Shown: positions 26,518 through 35,649 of the stretch, one piece after another
Numbering within the stretch: the first letter of the stretch is position 1
How the letters are laid out: each line of letters starts with the position of its first letter
NCBI GenBank assembly: GCA_022826645.1
Contig: JAJDUM010000100.1
Location: 62,001-126,000 of the forward strand
Source of the DNA: Candidatus Poribacteria bacterium
GTDB lineage: Bacteria; Poribacteria; WGA-4E; PCPOR2b
DNA: 64,000 bases
Reading direction: 5' to 3'
Notes under the pieces: model-generated
Databases searched by the model: none
Told to the model about the DNA's origin: nothing
The model's input: only the letters and a program-made list of their open reading frames with translations
Position numbers and translations under genes: made by a program

Positions 26518-28476
26518 TTAAGCAAATTCATTACCATATTTGTACATGTACCACGATGCAATACTTTGAAATGGCTTCCATTGATTAGCAATCTTCTGCA
26601 TTCCTTCAATATCATCAATGGCAATGTCATACACCTGACTGATGGTCTTTCTAAGAGCTAGATCCTGTATGGGAAATACATCTGGTCTCGCTAGGCCAAA
26701 TATCAAAAACATATTTACAGTCCAATCGCCTATCCCTTTGACGGTTTTAAGCACGGAACGAATTTGATCTTCAGTCATAGAAGATACTCTATCAAGAACT
26801 ATGTCTCCTTGTATAATTCTTTCAGACAGATCAGCAATGTATGAGTATTTACGTTGCGAAACTCCTATTGCTAAAATCTTGTCCGGTGATTTCTTGACGA
26901 AACGACGGGGAGTAATAGGCGATGGATCAAACAAAGCCCGGAATCTATGAAATATGGTGTCTGCTGCCTGTCGGGATATTTGCTGGCTAATTATCGATCC
27001 TGCTAAAAATTCAAAATGAAGCGTTTGGGGGTAAAGACTACACGGTCCAACCTGGTTTATAATTTCCCCCAAACGTTTGTCTCGCTCATGAAGATAATAA
27101 CAAATGCTACCGAAATCAGAAGATTCATTAATCTGTTGAGTTGGCATCTGAGCATTCTTAAGTAAGCCCGATTTCTGAAGCCAATCATTAACTATCTTCT
27201 GAACTTCAGTTTGATTGTTTTCTATCGCCGAAATGGAAAAATTGACAGTCGAGTTATGAGGTGAATTACTTGTGCTTGAGGCTTTATGAGTATCCATGAA
27301 CAGAGAGTCAAAAAGCGTTGGCTGATTGTCTAAATCCTCCTTTTTTTCCTTTTTCACATAATCACCCATGGGCTTGAGCCCATGAGAGAAACGATCTAGG
27401 ATTGTTGTAATCGCTTCAATGCTGTTATCAATCCCTATCCAGTTCCGTTGTAGTTCATCAGCTACAGCTAGGGTTGTTCCAGATCCCGCAAAACAATCTA
27501 AAACCAAATCCCCAGGATGGGACGAGGCTTGGATTATTCTTCGTAGTAAATCCGGATTTTTCTCTGTAGGGTAGCCGGTTATTTTGATGTTCTGGTTATG
27601 TGCATCTTTGAAGTCTAGCCAAATATCCTGCACACCGGCTCCGGGGTGTTGGTCAAGATAAACCTTGCGACGAGGATTCCCGTTCTTAGACCAGAAAATT
27701 TCACCACGCACATTCATTTTATCGAGTGTTGCTGGCGGATACTGCCAGTGTTTGCCCGGCGGTGGCATCATTCCTCGCCACGGTTTTCCTGTTTCTCCAT
27801 TCCTAGTCCCCGGTGCATGAATAGGAACTTTCATAAAACGGCGACCGGTTTCAGGTTCAACATAATGATATTCTTTTGCACTATCTTCGGATAAAGGTTC
27901 AACTGGGCGATTCCAAATATACTTGTCAGACTTTGTATAAAACAAGATCAAGTCAGCAATATTACCGTATGCCTTGCGTGTGTAATTTTTTGGATTACAC
28001 TTCTTTCGAACAATTAAATTGCGATAATTTGAAGAACCAAATACTTCATCCATTATCAATTTCATTTCAAACATCATCTTATCATCAAGATGAAGGTAAA
28101 TTGATCCTTGTGGTGATAATAGCTCGTGCAGAAGTATTAGCCTCTCCCGAAGGAATTCGATGAAATCACTGCCTGTTAATGAATCGGAATACGCTTTTTT
28201 TTGTTTCCTAGAAACGAAAGTGCTCTGTGTTGCGAAAGGCGGATCTATGTAAATGAGTGAAACTCTACCTTTCAATTGTTTTTCTTTCAATAGATATTGA
28301 AGTAGGAGTAGGTTGTCACCGAAATAGAGATCATTTCTAGATGAAGCAGTATGCAGCGTGCAGACTGCGGGAGATGGTGTTTCCAAAATTGAGGATATGG
28401 GTTTCTTTTTCTCGTATTCGAGACGCACGGAAGCGGTCTTTGCGCTGTTTGACCTTTTTGGGATACCTATAGCCAT
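26518..28476 (-). CDS. Site-specific DNA methyltransferase fused to AlkA-type DNA glycosylase
   Basis: 652 residues. Part 1 (about 45-370) is a beta-class amino-methyltransferase: motif IV IDPPF (78-81 for DPPF) precedes motif I DCFAGSGTT (328-334), so it modifies adenine N6 or cytosine N4. Part 2 (about 455-652) is a helix-hairpin-helix GPD DNA glycosylase of the AlkA/3-methyladenine type: SIISQQISRQAA, KTVKGIGDWTVNMFLI (hairpin, 578-593) and FPIQDLALRK with the expected catalytic Asp605. A polar linker joins them. ATG start behind AAGGAGGAATT. It lies nine bases after the endonuclease gene. Confidence 0.9.
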   Translation of the reverse strand: MAIGIPKRSNSAKTASVRLEYEKKKPISSILETPSPAVCTLHTASSRNDLYFGDNLLLLQYLLKEKQLKGRVSLIYIDPPFATQSTFVSRKQKKAYSDSLTGSDFIEFLRERLILLHELLSPQGSIYLHLDDKMMFEMKLIMDEVFGSSNYRNLIVRKKCNPKNYTRKAYGNIADLILFYTKSDKYIWNRPVEPLSEDSAKEYHYVEPETGRRFMKVPIHAPGTRNGETGKPWRGMMPPPGKHWQYPPATLDKMNVRGEIFWSKNGNPRRKVYLDQHPGAGVQDIWLDFKDAHNQNIKITGYPTEKNPDLLRRIIQASSHPGDLVLDCFAGSGTTLAVADELQRNWIGIDNSIEAITTILDRFSHGLKPMGDYVKKEKKEDLDNQPTLFDSLFMDTHKASSTSNSPHNSTVNFSISAIENNQTEVQKIVNDWLQKSGLLKNAQMPTQQINESSDFGSICYYLHERDKRLGEIINQVGPCSLYPQTLHFEFLAGSIISQQISRQAADTIFHRFRALFDPSPITPRRFVKKSPDKILAIGVSQRKYSYIADLSERIIQGDIVLDRVSSMTEDQIRSVLKTVKGIGDWTVNMFLIFGLARPDVFPIQDLALRKTISQVYDIAIDDIEGMQKIANQWKPFQSIASWYMYKYGNEFA

Positions 28477-28485
28477 AATTCCTCC

Positions 28486-29355
28486 TTACGATAATAACCA
28501 GTCAAGCGTGATTCTTTCCGTGACCATTCGTAAGGTGACAACCTTTACAAGGCCAGGCCATGAATCTTCTATGTATGTATAGTCTTGCCACATTGACCCG
28601 AGTAAAAGACCGGGACCATCATTTAAAAAAATAACTTTAATCGGTAGACCTTGCTGGTGTGCATAGCCTAGCACCTCATTGGCACAATCTCGGTATTGCC
28701 CGGTTCGATCGTCCTCTTGAGCTCCCCCACGGTCGGAATCATATCGAGCCAAACCAACTGCTACGGGCGTTTCATTGTGGTATAGAACAAAGTCTACTGG
28801 ACGATCCGGCTTAGGATAGCCTTCAAATATCTCGCCCAAAATTACATCTTTACCGGCTCGTTCAGGCCCAATAATATACAAATCTTTGTAATTCTCACGG
28901 ATAATTGTGAACAATCTTTCAGTAAGATCGTAGCCTTTCTTCCCGCGATCCTTGTATTCCCACAGGATAGCACAAAGTGCTTCATCTGGCATTGGTCGAG
29001 AATCAAAACATGATTGAACTTCAGTTATTGCGCGAAAACGTTGACCAAACTGCTCACAAATATATTGTGCGGCAGTCTTTTTTTTCAGCATTTCCACAGG
29101 AGTATCAGGACTTACGTACTTTCGGAAGACGCGGCAAAGTTGAATTCTCATCCATTGAGGCTTCGTTTCAGAAATAGCAAGAAATAAGTCGCTTGATGAG
29201 TGAGACTCTTTAAGCAATTGACCGAAGGTCACGAGAACGGGTTTATAGAGTTCACAGGCAAGTGGCAAGATGTCTGGATAATACTCGCCTGCAGACAAGG
29301 TAATCCATAGATGTCCATCTTCTCTGTATTCAGAAAAAGTCTTCTCCTTTGCCAC
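28486..29355 (-). CDS. Putative type II restriction endonuclease
   Basis: 289 residues with no membrane segment. Residues 162-222 carry the likely nuclease core: IGPERAGKDV, then RPVDFVLY (Asp188) and VAVGLARYDSDRGGAQEDDRTG. I read this as a restriction-endonuclease-like fold from these signatures and from the adjoining methyltransferase gene; the canonical E-x-K is not obvious, so the exact catalytic set is open. The start is a GTG at 29355 with GGAGG eight bases before it. It is first in the two-gene operon with the methyltransferase-glycosylase. Confidence 0.7.
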   Translation of the reverse strand: MAKEKTFSEYREDGHLWITLSAGEYYPDILPLACELYKPVLVTFGQLLKESHSSSDLFLAISETKPQWMRIQLCRVFRKYVSPDTPVEMLKKKTAAQYICEQFGQRFRAITEVQSCFDSRPMPDEALCAILWEYKDRGKKGYDLTERLFTIIRENYKDLYIIGPERAGKDVILGEIFEGYPKPDRPVDFVLYHNETPVAVGLARYDSDRGGAQEDDRTGQYRDCANEVLGYAHQQGLPIKVIFLNDGPGLLLGSMWQDYTYIEDSWPGLVKVVTLRMVTERITLDWLLS

Positions 29356-29511
29356 TGATCAGACCTCCAGTATTTTCTATGCCTAACTTACATTAAGCGA
29401 AACTACCATCTATTTTCAACTTTGGGTAAAACGCTTATCTTAGCACCATTCACTCAAGGCGTTCACTTTGTTCACACCTTGTACCTCCTGCATCTCTTCT
29501 CTAATTTTCCA

Positions 29512-29540
29512 TTGTCAGATTGTGTGCCTTTTGTTACAAT
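29512..29540 (+). promoter_or_regulatory. Sigma-70-like promoter for the GYD gene
   Basis: TTGTCA (29512-29517) and TACAAT (29535-29540) with a 17-base spacer, about 50 bases before the start codon. Confidence 0.65.
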
Positions 29541-29591
29541 GAGCCGTGCTTTGAGAGGACACCATAAATACCCATCAAGGGGAGGAATTCA

Positions 29592-29885
29592 ATGCCTACT
29601 TATATTGCATTAGGTCGTTACACACAACAAGGTATACAGAACATTAAAGAAGGACCTGCACGTACTAAAGCCGCCCAAAAAAACGCTCTCGCTCTTGGTG
29701 CAGAATTTAAAGCGTTTTATCTGGTGATGGGGCAGTACGACTTCGTTACTATCATTGAAGCTCCAGATGATAAGACCGCAGCCAAGTTCGCGCTTTCTAC
29801 TGCGTCAGAAGGTAACGTTCGTGTTGAAACCCTTCGCGCATTCACGGAGGAAGAGTACGGGGACATTGTTGCTGCTCTGCCATAA
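29592..29885 (+). CDS. GYD domain protein
   Basis: 97 residues of the GYD family (ferredoxin-like fold, AsnC-C-terminal-like): YIALGRYTQQGIQNIK, FKAFYLVMGQYDFVTIIEAPDD and TLRAFTEEEY. Such proteins are often small oligomeric sensors or enzymes of unknown role. Ribosome site GGGGAGG six bases before the ATG. Monocistronic with its own promoter. Confidence 0.88.
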   Translation: MPTYIALGRYTQQGIQNIKEGPARTKAAQKNALALGAEFKAFYLVMGQYDFVTIIEAPDDKTAAKFALSTASEGNVRVETLRAFTEEEYGDIVAALP

Positions 29886-30038
29886 ATTGCTCTTGGTGCA
29901 CAGTCCATATCATACAAAAAACGAAATCATACTGCAACACCCAACGACCAAAACACTAAGGACTTGCAGACCGGTTTTGGATCTGCAGCGAATGGGAACA
30001 ACGTTTAACGCCCTAAAAACAGTTGTAGAATTTCTGCA

Positions 30039-30689
30039 CTAGCCGGTCAATGTTCCAATGTCCTCAACAGCATGAACCAAGTAGGTAGGGTTCGCACGTT
30101 GTAATTCCAAAGGTGTGCCATATCCATAGGTCACCGCAATCGAGTCAATCGCATTACCTTCAGCCCCAATGACATCATGTTCCCGATCGCCTACCATCAC
30201 GGCGTTGCTTTCTTTCGGTTTTTCCAGCGTCGATAATGCGTGTGCGATAATCTCAGTCTTTGAAGTCCTTGTCCCGTCAAGATGGCTTCCGACAACGGCA
30301 GTGAAGTATTGATGGAGGTTGAAGGCATTTAAAATCTGATTAGCATAAACGGTTGGCTTCGACGTTGCAACAATTAGCTCCTTCCGCTTGCTCTTCAGAT
30401 CTGCCAAGAGATCGGGGATTCCGGGGTATACCTCATTTTCATATATTCCGGACGTAGAAAAATATTCGCGATAAAAATCAACAGCCCGTTGCGCTTGACT
30501 AGAGTCAAAGTCGTAATGTTTCTGAAATGACTCAGACAATGGCGGACCAATAAAAGGTTCAAGGTTATCAAGATTGTCTTCTCGGATCTTAAATTTGGAT
30601 AAAGCATATTGAACGGACTTGGTAATGCCAAGTTTTGAATCGGTAAGGGTTCCATCTAGATCAAATAAAACCACGGCGTAACCAGTCAT
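30039..30689 (-). CDS. HAD hydrolase, phosphoglycolate-phosphatase-like
   Basis: 216 residues. FDLDGTLTDS gives the nucleophile Asp10 and acid Asp12; ATSKPT (motif II), the Lys in TSKTEII (motif III) and MVGDREHDVIGA (motif IV) complete the HAD site, with a helical cap between. It resembles Gph/PpaX-type phosphatases. ATG start behind AAAAAGGACG. It precedes no further gene on its strand until the endonuclease. Confidence 0.88.
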   Translation of the reverse strand: MTGYAVVLFDLDGTLTDSKLGITKSVQYALSKFKIREDNLDNLEPFIGPPLSESFQKHYDFDSSQAQRAVDFYREYFSTSGIYENEVYPGIPDLLADLKSKRKELIVATSKPTVYANQILNAFNLHQYFTAVVGSHLDGTRTSKTEIIAHALSTLEKPKESNAVMVGDREHDVIGAEGNAIDSIAVTYGYGTPLELQRANPTYLVHAVEDIGTLTG

Positions 30690-30741
30690 GCTTATTGCGT
30701 CCTTTTTTTAGAGCCTTCATTTTAGAATATCCTCTAACGTC

Positions 30742-31677
30742 CTATTTTTCATCTGTCCGGTATAACTCTTTCAGGCGACGTATGTACTCTCGATCCCTTT
30801 TCTCGACCGCCTCATCGAACCTGTTCGGATCAACAAACCACGGTTTTCCTTCCGCCATACGTTCGCTGATTTTCTCAGCAACCTCGTCAGGTGGTTCGGA
30901 TCCTTTCCGTCTCCGCGTTCGTATATCTGCGGACCATTTCCAGATACCTGCTAAATCGTAGTGGAGAAATGGACCTTCGTGGGGCATCCGAAAACCAAAA
31001 GTAGACTGGATGCCGAGCTCAATGTCTTCAGCGGTTGCCACCCCCTCTGCCCACAATCGCGCTGCCTCGCGTCCCATCGCACCCTGTATCCGGTTCAGCA
31101 GATAGCCCGGTAACTCTTTGCGTACCCGGATTGGGATCTTCTTGACCTTTTTCATCAAGTCATAGATGATATTGTATGTTTCGTCGGTTGTGCCGGGACC
31201 CTTAGCGACCTCAACACCCGGTACGATGTGCGGCGGTGCGAAATAGTGTGTTAATCCAATTTTGTCTTGCCGTGTGACATCTGCACCAATGTCGCTCATA
31301 ACAAATCCGGAGGTATTGCTAACGATGATGGTATGCGGTGGGCACAGTTGATCCAGTGTCTTGAAGAGAACCTGCTTGTCCTTTAACCGTTCGACAATGA
31401 CTTCGGTGATGAAATCGCTTTGTGTTGCCACTTCCTCCAGATCGGTAGTAGTTGTGACTCGACTGAAGGTACCATCGGCTTCCGCTTGGGTGATCAGTTC
31501 CTCCTCGACAAAGAGGTCCATGGAGGCTTGGATATTTTTCATAGATTGCTGAAGAAGTGCATCACTGAGATCCCTGATTATGGTGGGGTACCCGCCTAAC
31601 GCAAAATTTATCGCGATACCGAACCCCATGGTTCCGCCCCCAACAACTCCCACCTTTTTAATGTCTGCTAACTCCAT
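30742..31677 (-). CDS. 3-hydroxyacyl-CoA dehydrogenase family protein
   Basis: 311 residues. KVGVVGGGTMGFGIA is the Rossmann motif; SNTSGFVMSDI, THYFAPPHIVPGVEV and ELPGYLLNRIQGAMGREAA are the catalytic His-containing and domain-junction segments of HAD/crotonase-associated dehydrogenases. It oxidises a 3-hydroxyacyl-CoA or a related 3-hydroxy acid (L-gulonate and carnitine dehydrogenases share the fold). No thiolase or hydratase is adjacent. Ribosome site GGGAGG before the ATG. Confidence 0.88.
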   Translation of the reverse strand: MELADIKKVGVVGGGTMGFGIAINFALGGYPTIIRDLSDALLQQSMKNIQASMDLFVEEELITQAEADGTFSRVTTTTDLEEVATQSDFITEVIVERLKDKQVLFKTLDQLCPPHTIIVSNTSGFVMSDIGADVTRQDKIGLTHYFAPPHIVPGVEVAKGPGTTDETYNIIYDLMKKVKKIPIRVRKELPGYLLNRIQGAMGREAARLWAEGVATAEDIELGIQSTFGFRMPHEGPFLHYDLAGIWKWSADIRTRRRKGSEPPDEVAEKISERMAEGKPWFVDPNRFDEAVEKRDREYIRRLKELYRTDEK

Positions 31678-31739
31678 ATTCGCCTCCCGTATTGACTACA
31701 CTCATTGTGGCCAGCATTTTAACCCGGTGGATCGGAAGC

Positions 31740-31779
31740 CGAGGTTTTAATCGAGAGCACGCTTCCCGCTAAAACCTCG
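31740..31779. repeat. Hairpin with a perfect 10-bp stem
   Basis: CGAGGTTTTA (31740-31749) and TAAAACCTCG (31770-31779) flank a 20-base loop, between two codirectional genes. Read leftward it follows the aldolase stop; there is no long T-run, so it may be a weak terminator or an RNA-stabilising hairpin. Confidence 0.5.
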
Positions 31780-31800
31780 ATCTCCAGATAGCATCCATTA

Positions 31801-32598
31801 TTAGAGGGGGGCTACAATTTTTCGAAGCCCTTCGCCGAGTTGGTTTAAGGTGCTTTGGTATATGAATCGGTCCCAGCCCATACAGAAGTGACGGACGCCC
31901 AGATCAATATACCGTTTTGCTTCTTCAGGCTGCCCAATTTCGATCCGTGGAGCAACGTCGTATTCTATTGACTTCTTGATGACAAGTTCTTCGAACGGCT
32001 GTATCTCCGGGGTGTTCATGAGGTTCGGTTCACCTCTGGAGAAGCCAAAATCTGCGGGACCCCATTGGGTCATATCAACCCCTTTTTCTTTTGCAATAGT
32101 CAGAATCTCGTCAATGTTGTCAACCGCTATGTTCTTCTCGATCATGATCAAAAACACAATCGAATTCAGATCTTCGATGTAGCCATCCGCGCTATAACCT
32201 GACAGTGCCGAACGACGAATCTTTACCCCCATGTGTCCATCGACACCCGGGAGGTCCGGTCTGATCGCACGGTGACATCGTTCAATATCCTCTACGGTAC
32301 GCACATCCGTAAAGAGAACCGCCTTAAAGCCCGCACCGAGGGCAGCTTGCGCCCAAAAACTCTCGCTTTTCTGGTCGAGTTTTGTCATTAGTGGTAAGTT
32401 CCCACATTGACCTGAACGCGCCATGTGATAGAGCAGCTGCATGTCAAAGGTGCTATACTCGGCACAGAACTCGCCGTAGTCAAATAGACCGGTATCCCCA
32501 ATGATCTCGGGAAGGTCTGGATCGCTGGAGAGGTAGTGTGTCCCAATGGTTGGTTTCCCTTGATTAAGTTTTTCTCGAAACGTATTATCCATTACCAT
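31801..32598 (-). CDS. HpcH/HpaI-type aldolase or citrate-lyase-like protein
   Basis: 265 residues with the PEP-utiliser TIM-barrel look of HpcH/HpaI aldolases: GTHYLSSDPDLPEIIG, FDYGEFCAEYSTF, a metal/active region MIEKN and WGPADFGFSRG. These class II enzymes cleave 2-keto-3-deoxy acids or related compounds. The start is taken at the ATG 32598 behind GAGGAG; the frame is open for 54 more codons upstream, but these are Cys-rich and non-conserved. A second HpaI-like gene lies 1 kb upstream. Confidence 0.82.
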   Translation of the reverse strand: MVMDNTFREKLNQGKPTIGTHYLSSDPDLPEIIGDTGLFDYGEFCAEYSTFDMQLLYHMARSGQCGNLPLMTKLDQKSESFWAQAALGAGFKAVLFTDVRTVEDIERCHRAIRPDLPGVDGHMGVKIRRSALSGYSADGYIEDLNSIVFLIMIEKNIAVDNIDEILTIAKEKGVDMTQWGPADFGFSRGEPNLMNTPEIQPFEELVIKKSIEYDVAPRIEIGQPEEAKRYIDLGVRHFCMGWDRFIYQSTLNQLGEGLRKIVAPL

Positions 32599-32689
32599 GT
32601 AGCCAATTTCTCCTCTTGTGATGTTGCCATATCTTAGACAAAATCCCCAATCATTGAAAGTGGGGTTAAAAGCCTGCCCGTAGCAACTA

Positions 32690-33499
32690 TTACAAAACTG
32701 ATGTCCGCCTATCTGGGTTGATGATGTAAGCCGTATAAGGCGTCGGCTTTGTAAACCCAAGTTTTTGAGCTAATGCCGCAGAAATTTCAGTTTCCCCTGC
32801 GTCTGCCCGGTTACCCGCATCCCAACATGGTTCGATATTATGCTCGATGCAGTAGAGAACCATTCGTGCCGCAACTGCTTGCGCTAACCGACGTCGTTGA
32901 TGATCAGGGCGCGTGGCAATGCCCAAATCGAATTTTCCGCCGCCAATTGCGTAAGATGTGCACCCCGAGACAATCTGCCCGTTGAACTCGACGGCAAAGG
33001 CAACGCCCCGGTTAAGGAAATCTTCGGGCGTCGGATAATTGCGGTGATCGACCAGCCAATCAACGATCCGCGTTAAACTTTCGATCTCCGTTGAGGTCGT
33101 CACTTGCTTAAGTGTATATCCTTGGGGAAGCCGCTGTGTCAACGCCATCAGTGTCTTGAGATTCCAATCGCCGGTGCTGAAGGCAATCCTTTTCCAAGGG
33201 ACCAATTGACTTCCCCAAATCCGCCGGAAGGCGTCTGTCCAAGCGGTGTCTTCGCCGATTAGCGTGGCTTGGGGCGGTATTTCTCTCAACATAGCTTCAG
33301 ATGCTCTGCTAGTTGCATCTCCAGCAAAGATGTGGGGCCATCCAAGGGTGAGTTGCCCAACCGTTGGATTATCCACATCGTCAACGAAAGCCGTGCCCAT
33401 CTCTCCACTGAGGACAGCAGCGACATAGCCACGCAAATAAGGATAACGGTGAAAGAGTGCGCTAGCAATATGCCGTTGGTCTGGTGAAAGTTCAATCAT
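32690..33499 (-). CDS. GNAT family acetyltransferase
   Basis: 269 residues resembling the two-part GNAT proteins of PF12746: a variable N-terminal half, then a C-terminal acetyl-CoA fold with FAVEFNGQIVSGCTSYAIGGG, FDLGIATRPDHQRRRLAQAVAARMV (the pyrophosphate loop) and a final strand ending ALAQKLGFTKP. The substrate is unknown. The start at ATG 33499 is provisional: AAGGAG lies 21 bases upstream, and the frame extends 20 codons further. Confidence 0.8.
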   Translation of the reverse strand: MIELSPDQRHIASALFHRYPYLRGYVAAVLSGEMGTAFVDDVDNPTVGQLTLGWPHIFAGDATSRASEAMLREIPPQATLIGEDTAWTDAFRRIWGSQLVPWKRIAFSTGDWNLKTLMALTQRLPQGYTLKQVTTSTEIESLTRIVDWLVDHRNYPTPEDFLNRGVAFAVEFNGQIVSGCTSYAIGGGKFDLGIATRPDHQRRRLAQAVAARMVLYCIEHNIEPCWDAGNRADAGETEISAALAQKLGFTKPTPYTAYIINPDRRTSVL

Positions 33500-33596
33500 C
33501 GTATTCGTTGTGCAATACAACTCCTTCTGCTTGCAGCTAGAATCTTGCGAAGGTGTCAAACCTTCGTAAGGAATGCTCTATACGAATTGGTGATGA

Positions 33597-34304
33597 CTAG
33601 AGGAACATCGTGATGCCCATATCAATATATCTATCGCGATCGTCCGGTGCAATACCCCGAAGGCAGACCGCAACGCCAGTGCCTTGCAACTGCTCTGCCA
33701 CATGACGCGCACAGTCATCAAGGGTTTTGAGCGAATGGTGGGGATAGCTTTCTAGGCTGAAGCTCAGATCCGCTGGTCCGAAAGAAAGACAATCAACACC
33801 CGGCTTAGCCAGTTTTCTCGCATTGGTGACCGCGTCAACGGACTCTATCTGCATCCAGAGGACGCCGTTTTCGTTCCACCATTGCGCATACTCGAGACGT
33901 CCGCTATGTTCCGGTGCGACCTTCCGAGAAGCACCGCCCCAACTGCGCTTACCGACCTGTGGATAGTAAAAGAAATCAATGGCTTCATCAACCGTTGATT
34001 CAAGTTCTACCTGCGGCACCTCAATGCCCGTCGGTCCCAGATCCAGGTAATTGCCAATAAGGTAGGCATTACGGGTGTGCTTAATCCGGAATTGAACCGG
34101 CATATCGAATTCGTCCGCAACTTCGCAAAAGGTTTTCAGGCGTTCTTCGTTAAATGCGGAGTGCTGGCTGTCGGTATTAATGAAATCGAAATCTGCCCCA
34201 TCAAGGATGGTTCTGAGATCATCCGGATCCGATGCAACGGGGGCTCCCCGCCCGATAAGTACCTCTCCATCACGTATGCGTTGTTTCAAACTTTTTTCTG
34301 CCAT
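33597..34304 (-). CDS. HpcH/HpaI-type aldolase
   Basis: 235 residues. FDFINTDSQHSAFNEE with its catalytic-base His, QFRIKHTRNAYLIGNYLDLGPTGI, VLWMQIES (metal Glu) and LSFGPADLSFSLE (metal Asp) match the metal-dependent pyruvate aldolase family (2-keto-3-deoxy-rhamnonate or -glucarate aldolase like). It ends a little earlier than typical 250-260-residue members. ATG start with AAAGGAAG upstream. Confidence 0.85.
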   Translation of the reverse strand: MAEKSLKQRIRDGEVLIGRGAPVASDPDDLRTILDGADFDFINTDSQHSAFNEERLKTFCEVADEFDMPVQFRIKHTRNAYLIGNYLDLGPTGIEVPQVELESTVDEAIDFFYYPQVGKRSWGGASRKVAPEHSGRLEYAQWWNENGVLWMQIESVDAVTNARKLAKPGVDCLSFGPADLSFSLESYPHHSLKTLDDCARHVAEQLQGTGVAVCLRGIAPDDRDRYIDMGITMFL

Positions 34305-34803
34305 CTGATACTTCCTTTCAAACTTGATTTTGCTATATAAATACTTCCAATCTAATCTTCACAATGTTGTGATGCCCATAACAGATAAACAACATCGGGA
34401 CTTTCACCGCTAACTGTTGGAAAGTCTTAAAAATCCATTGTACCTGTTTTTCGCTTTCCTATCAACATAAATCAGAGAATCTTACTTGAGTTCTATCCGG
34501 AGGCCATAGTTCCTGAGCAGAACAAAGGCACGAAACTGCGCTCCGAGTTGGTTGCTATATACAGCCGGGCAAACGGAGCCCCTAAAAGATCACACCGAGC
34601 ACGATCTCTGGAAATTATCTTCCATTTACCCACCGGATTTTTAACGGTTTTTCACCCGAAAGTTCTTTTGAGTGGTATAATTAACAAAAAAAGCGGTCCT
34701 TGACGTGCGGGTTGCAGAGCGCCTACCGACGCTTTCGCACCTTGCCTGTATACTATTATGGAATCGGTGTATTAGTAGCGATGTAAGATATCAGGAGGGG
34801 AGC
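34305..34803. other. Divergent intergenic region, 499 bases
   Basis: It holds a rightward TATAAT at 34676-34681 with a rough -35 (TTCACC, 34651-34656, spacer 19). Around 34490-34620 both strands show short open stretches of protein-like composition without start codon or ribosome site; this may be the remnant of a decayed gene. Nothing more can be supported. Confidence 0.4.
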
Positions 34804-35649
34804 ATGTCCACCGAAGAAAAGCTACATCAATTGAAAATGAATGGCTATTGCGTCCTTGAAGGAGTCATCCCGGATGACAAAATTGATGAGGTGCGAGAGA
34901 GTGTAGTGGCAGCACAAGCGGTACACCACGAAAAAGCAGAAGCAGAACTTGCCAAAACAAGATCGCGAGGACACCGTGTGGGCGTTCAGGGTGTTGCAAA
35001 TATGAGAGGGGTCATCAACGAAACCCAGACCTTCGCTCCATATTTAGCAGATGATCGGATTATGGTGCTCACCAACGCGCTGTTCGGGTCGTATGTGCGA
35101 ATATCCTGCACTGATTGCGTGATAAACTATCCCGGAAATGAGCGAGGCTACTGGCATGCGGACTGGCCCTACAATCAAACCAATGCAACGCATATCCCCG
35201 CACCGTATCCGGACACAATCATGCACCTATCAACGATTTGGATGCTGACCCCATTTGGTCCTGAAACAGGGGGCACCTATATCATCCCCGGCAGCCATAG
35301 AACTGACGACAATCCTTCCGCAGCAGGGATAGCGGGAATTGATCCCGATGCCCCATATCCGACGGAAACGCAGGTTTCGGGTTCCGCAGGCAGTGTGCTA
35401 CTCTACGACAGCCGGCTCTGGCATGCGGTACCGCCAAATCGTAGTGACAAACCACGTGTGGCCATCATTGTTCGCTACGCACCGTGGTGGCTTAATCTGA
35501 ATCCCACACAGGCTGGAAATCCAGAGCACACTCAAATAGTGATTGAGACGGACGGAAAAAATTACCATTCACCCCTCATACGATCAGATGTTTACGAGAC
35601 ACTGCCTGATAATGTCAAACCGTTATACCGGCATTGGGTGGAGACATAG
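34804..35649 (+). CDS. Phytanoyl-CoA dioxygenase family protein
   Basis: 281 residues. GYWHADWPYNQ (His118, Asp120), PGSHR and SRLWHAVPPNRS (distal His207) with Arg218 for 2-oxoglutarate form a full Fe(II) dioxygenase site. The central HLSTIWMLTPFGPETGGTY segment is typical. The substrate is unknown. The start ATG has an excellent AGGAGGGGAGC ribosome site; the frame is open upstream but without coding features. Third of four PhyH genes in this window. Confidence 0.92.
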   Translation: MSTEEKLHQLKMNGYCVLEGVIPDDKIDEVRESVVAAQAVHHEKAEAELAKTRSRGHRVGVQGVANMRGVINETQTFAPYLADDRIMVLTNALFGSYVRISCTDCVINYPGNERGYWHADWPYNQTNATHIPAPYPDTIMHLSTIWMLTPFGPETGGTYIIPGSHRTDDNPSAAGIAGIDPDAPYPTETQVSGSAGSVLLYDSRLWHAVPPNRSDKPRVAIIVRYAPWWLNLNPTQAGNPEHTQIVIETDGKNYHSPLIRSDVYETLPDNVKPLYRHWVET

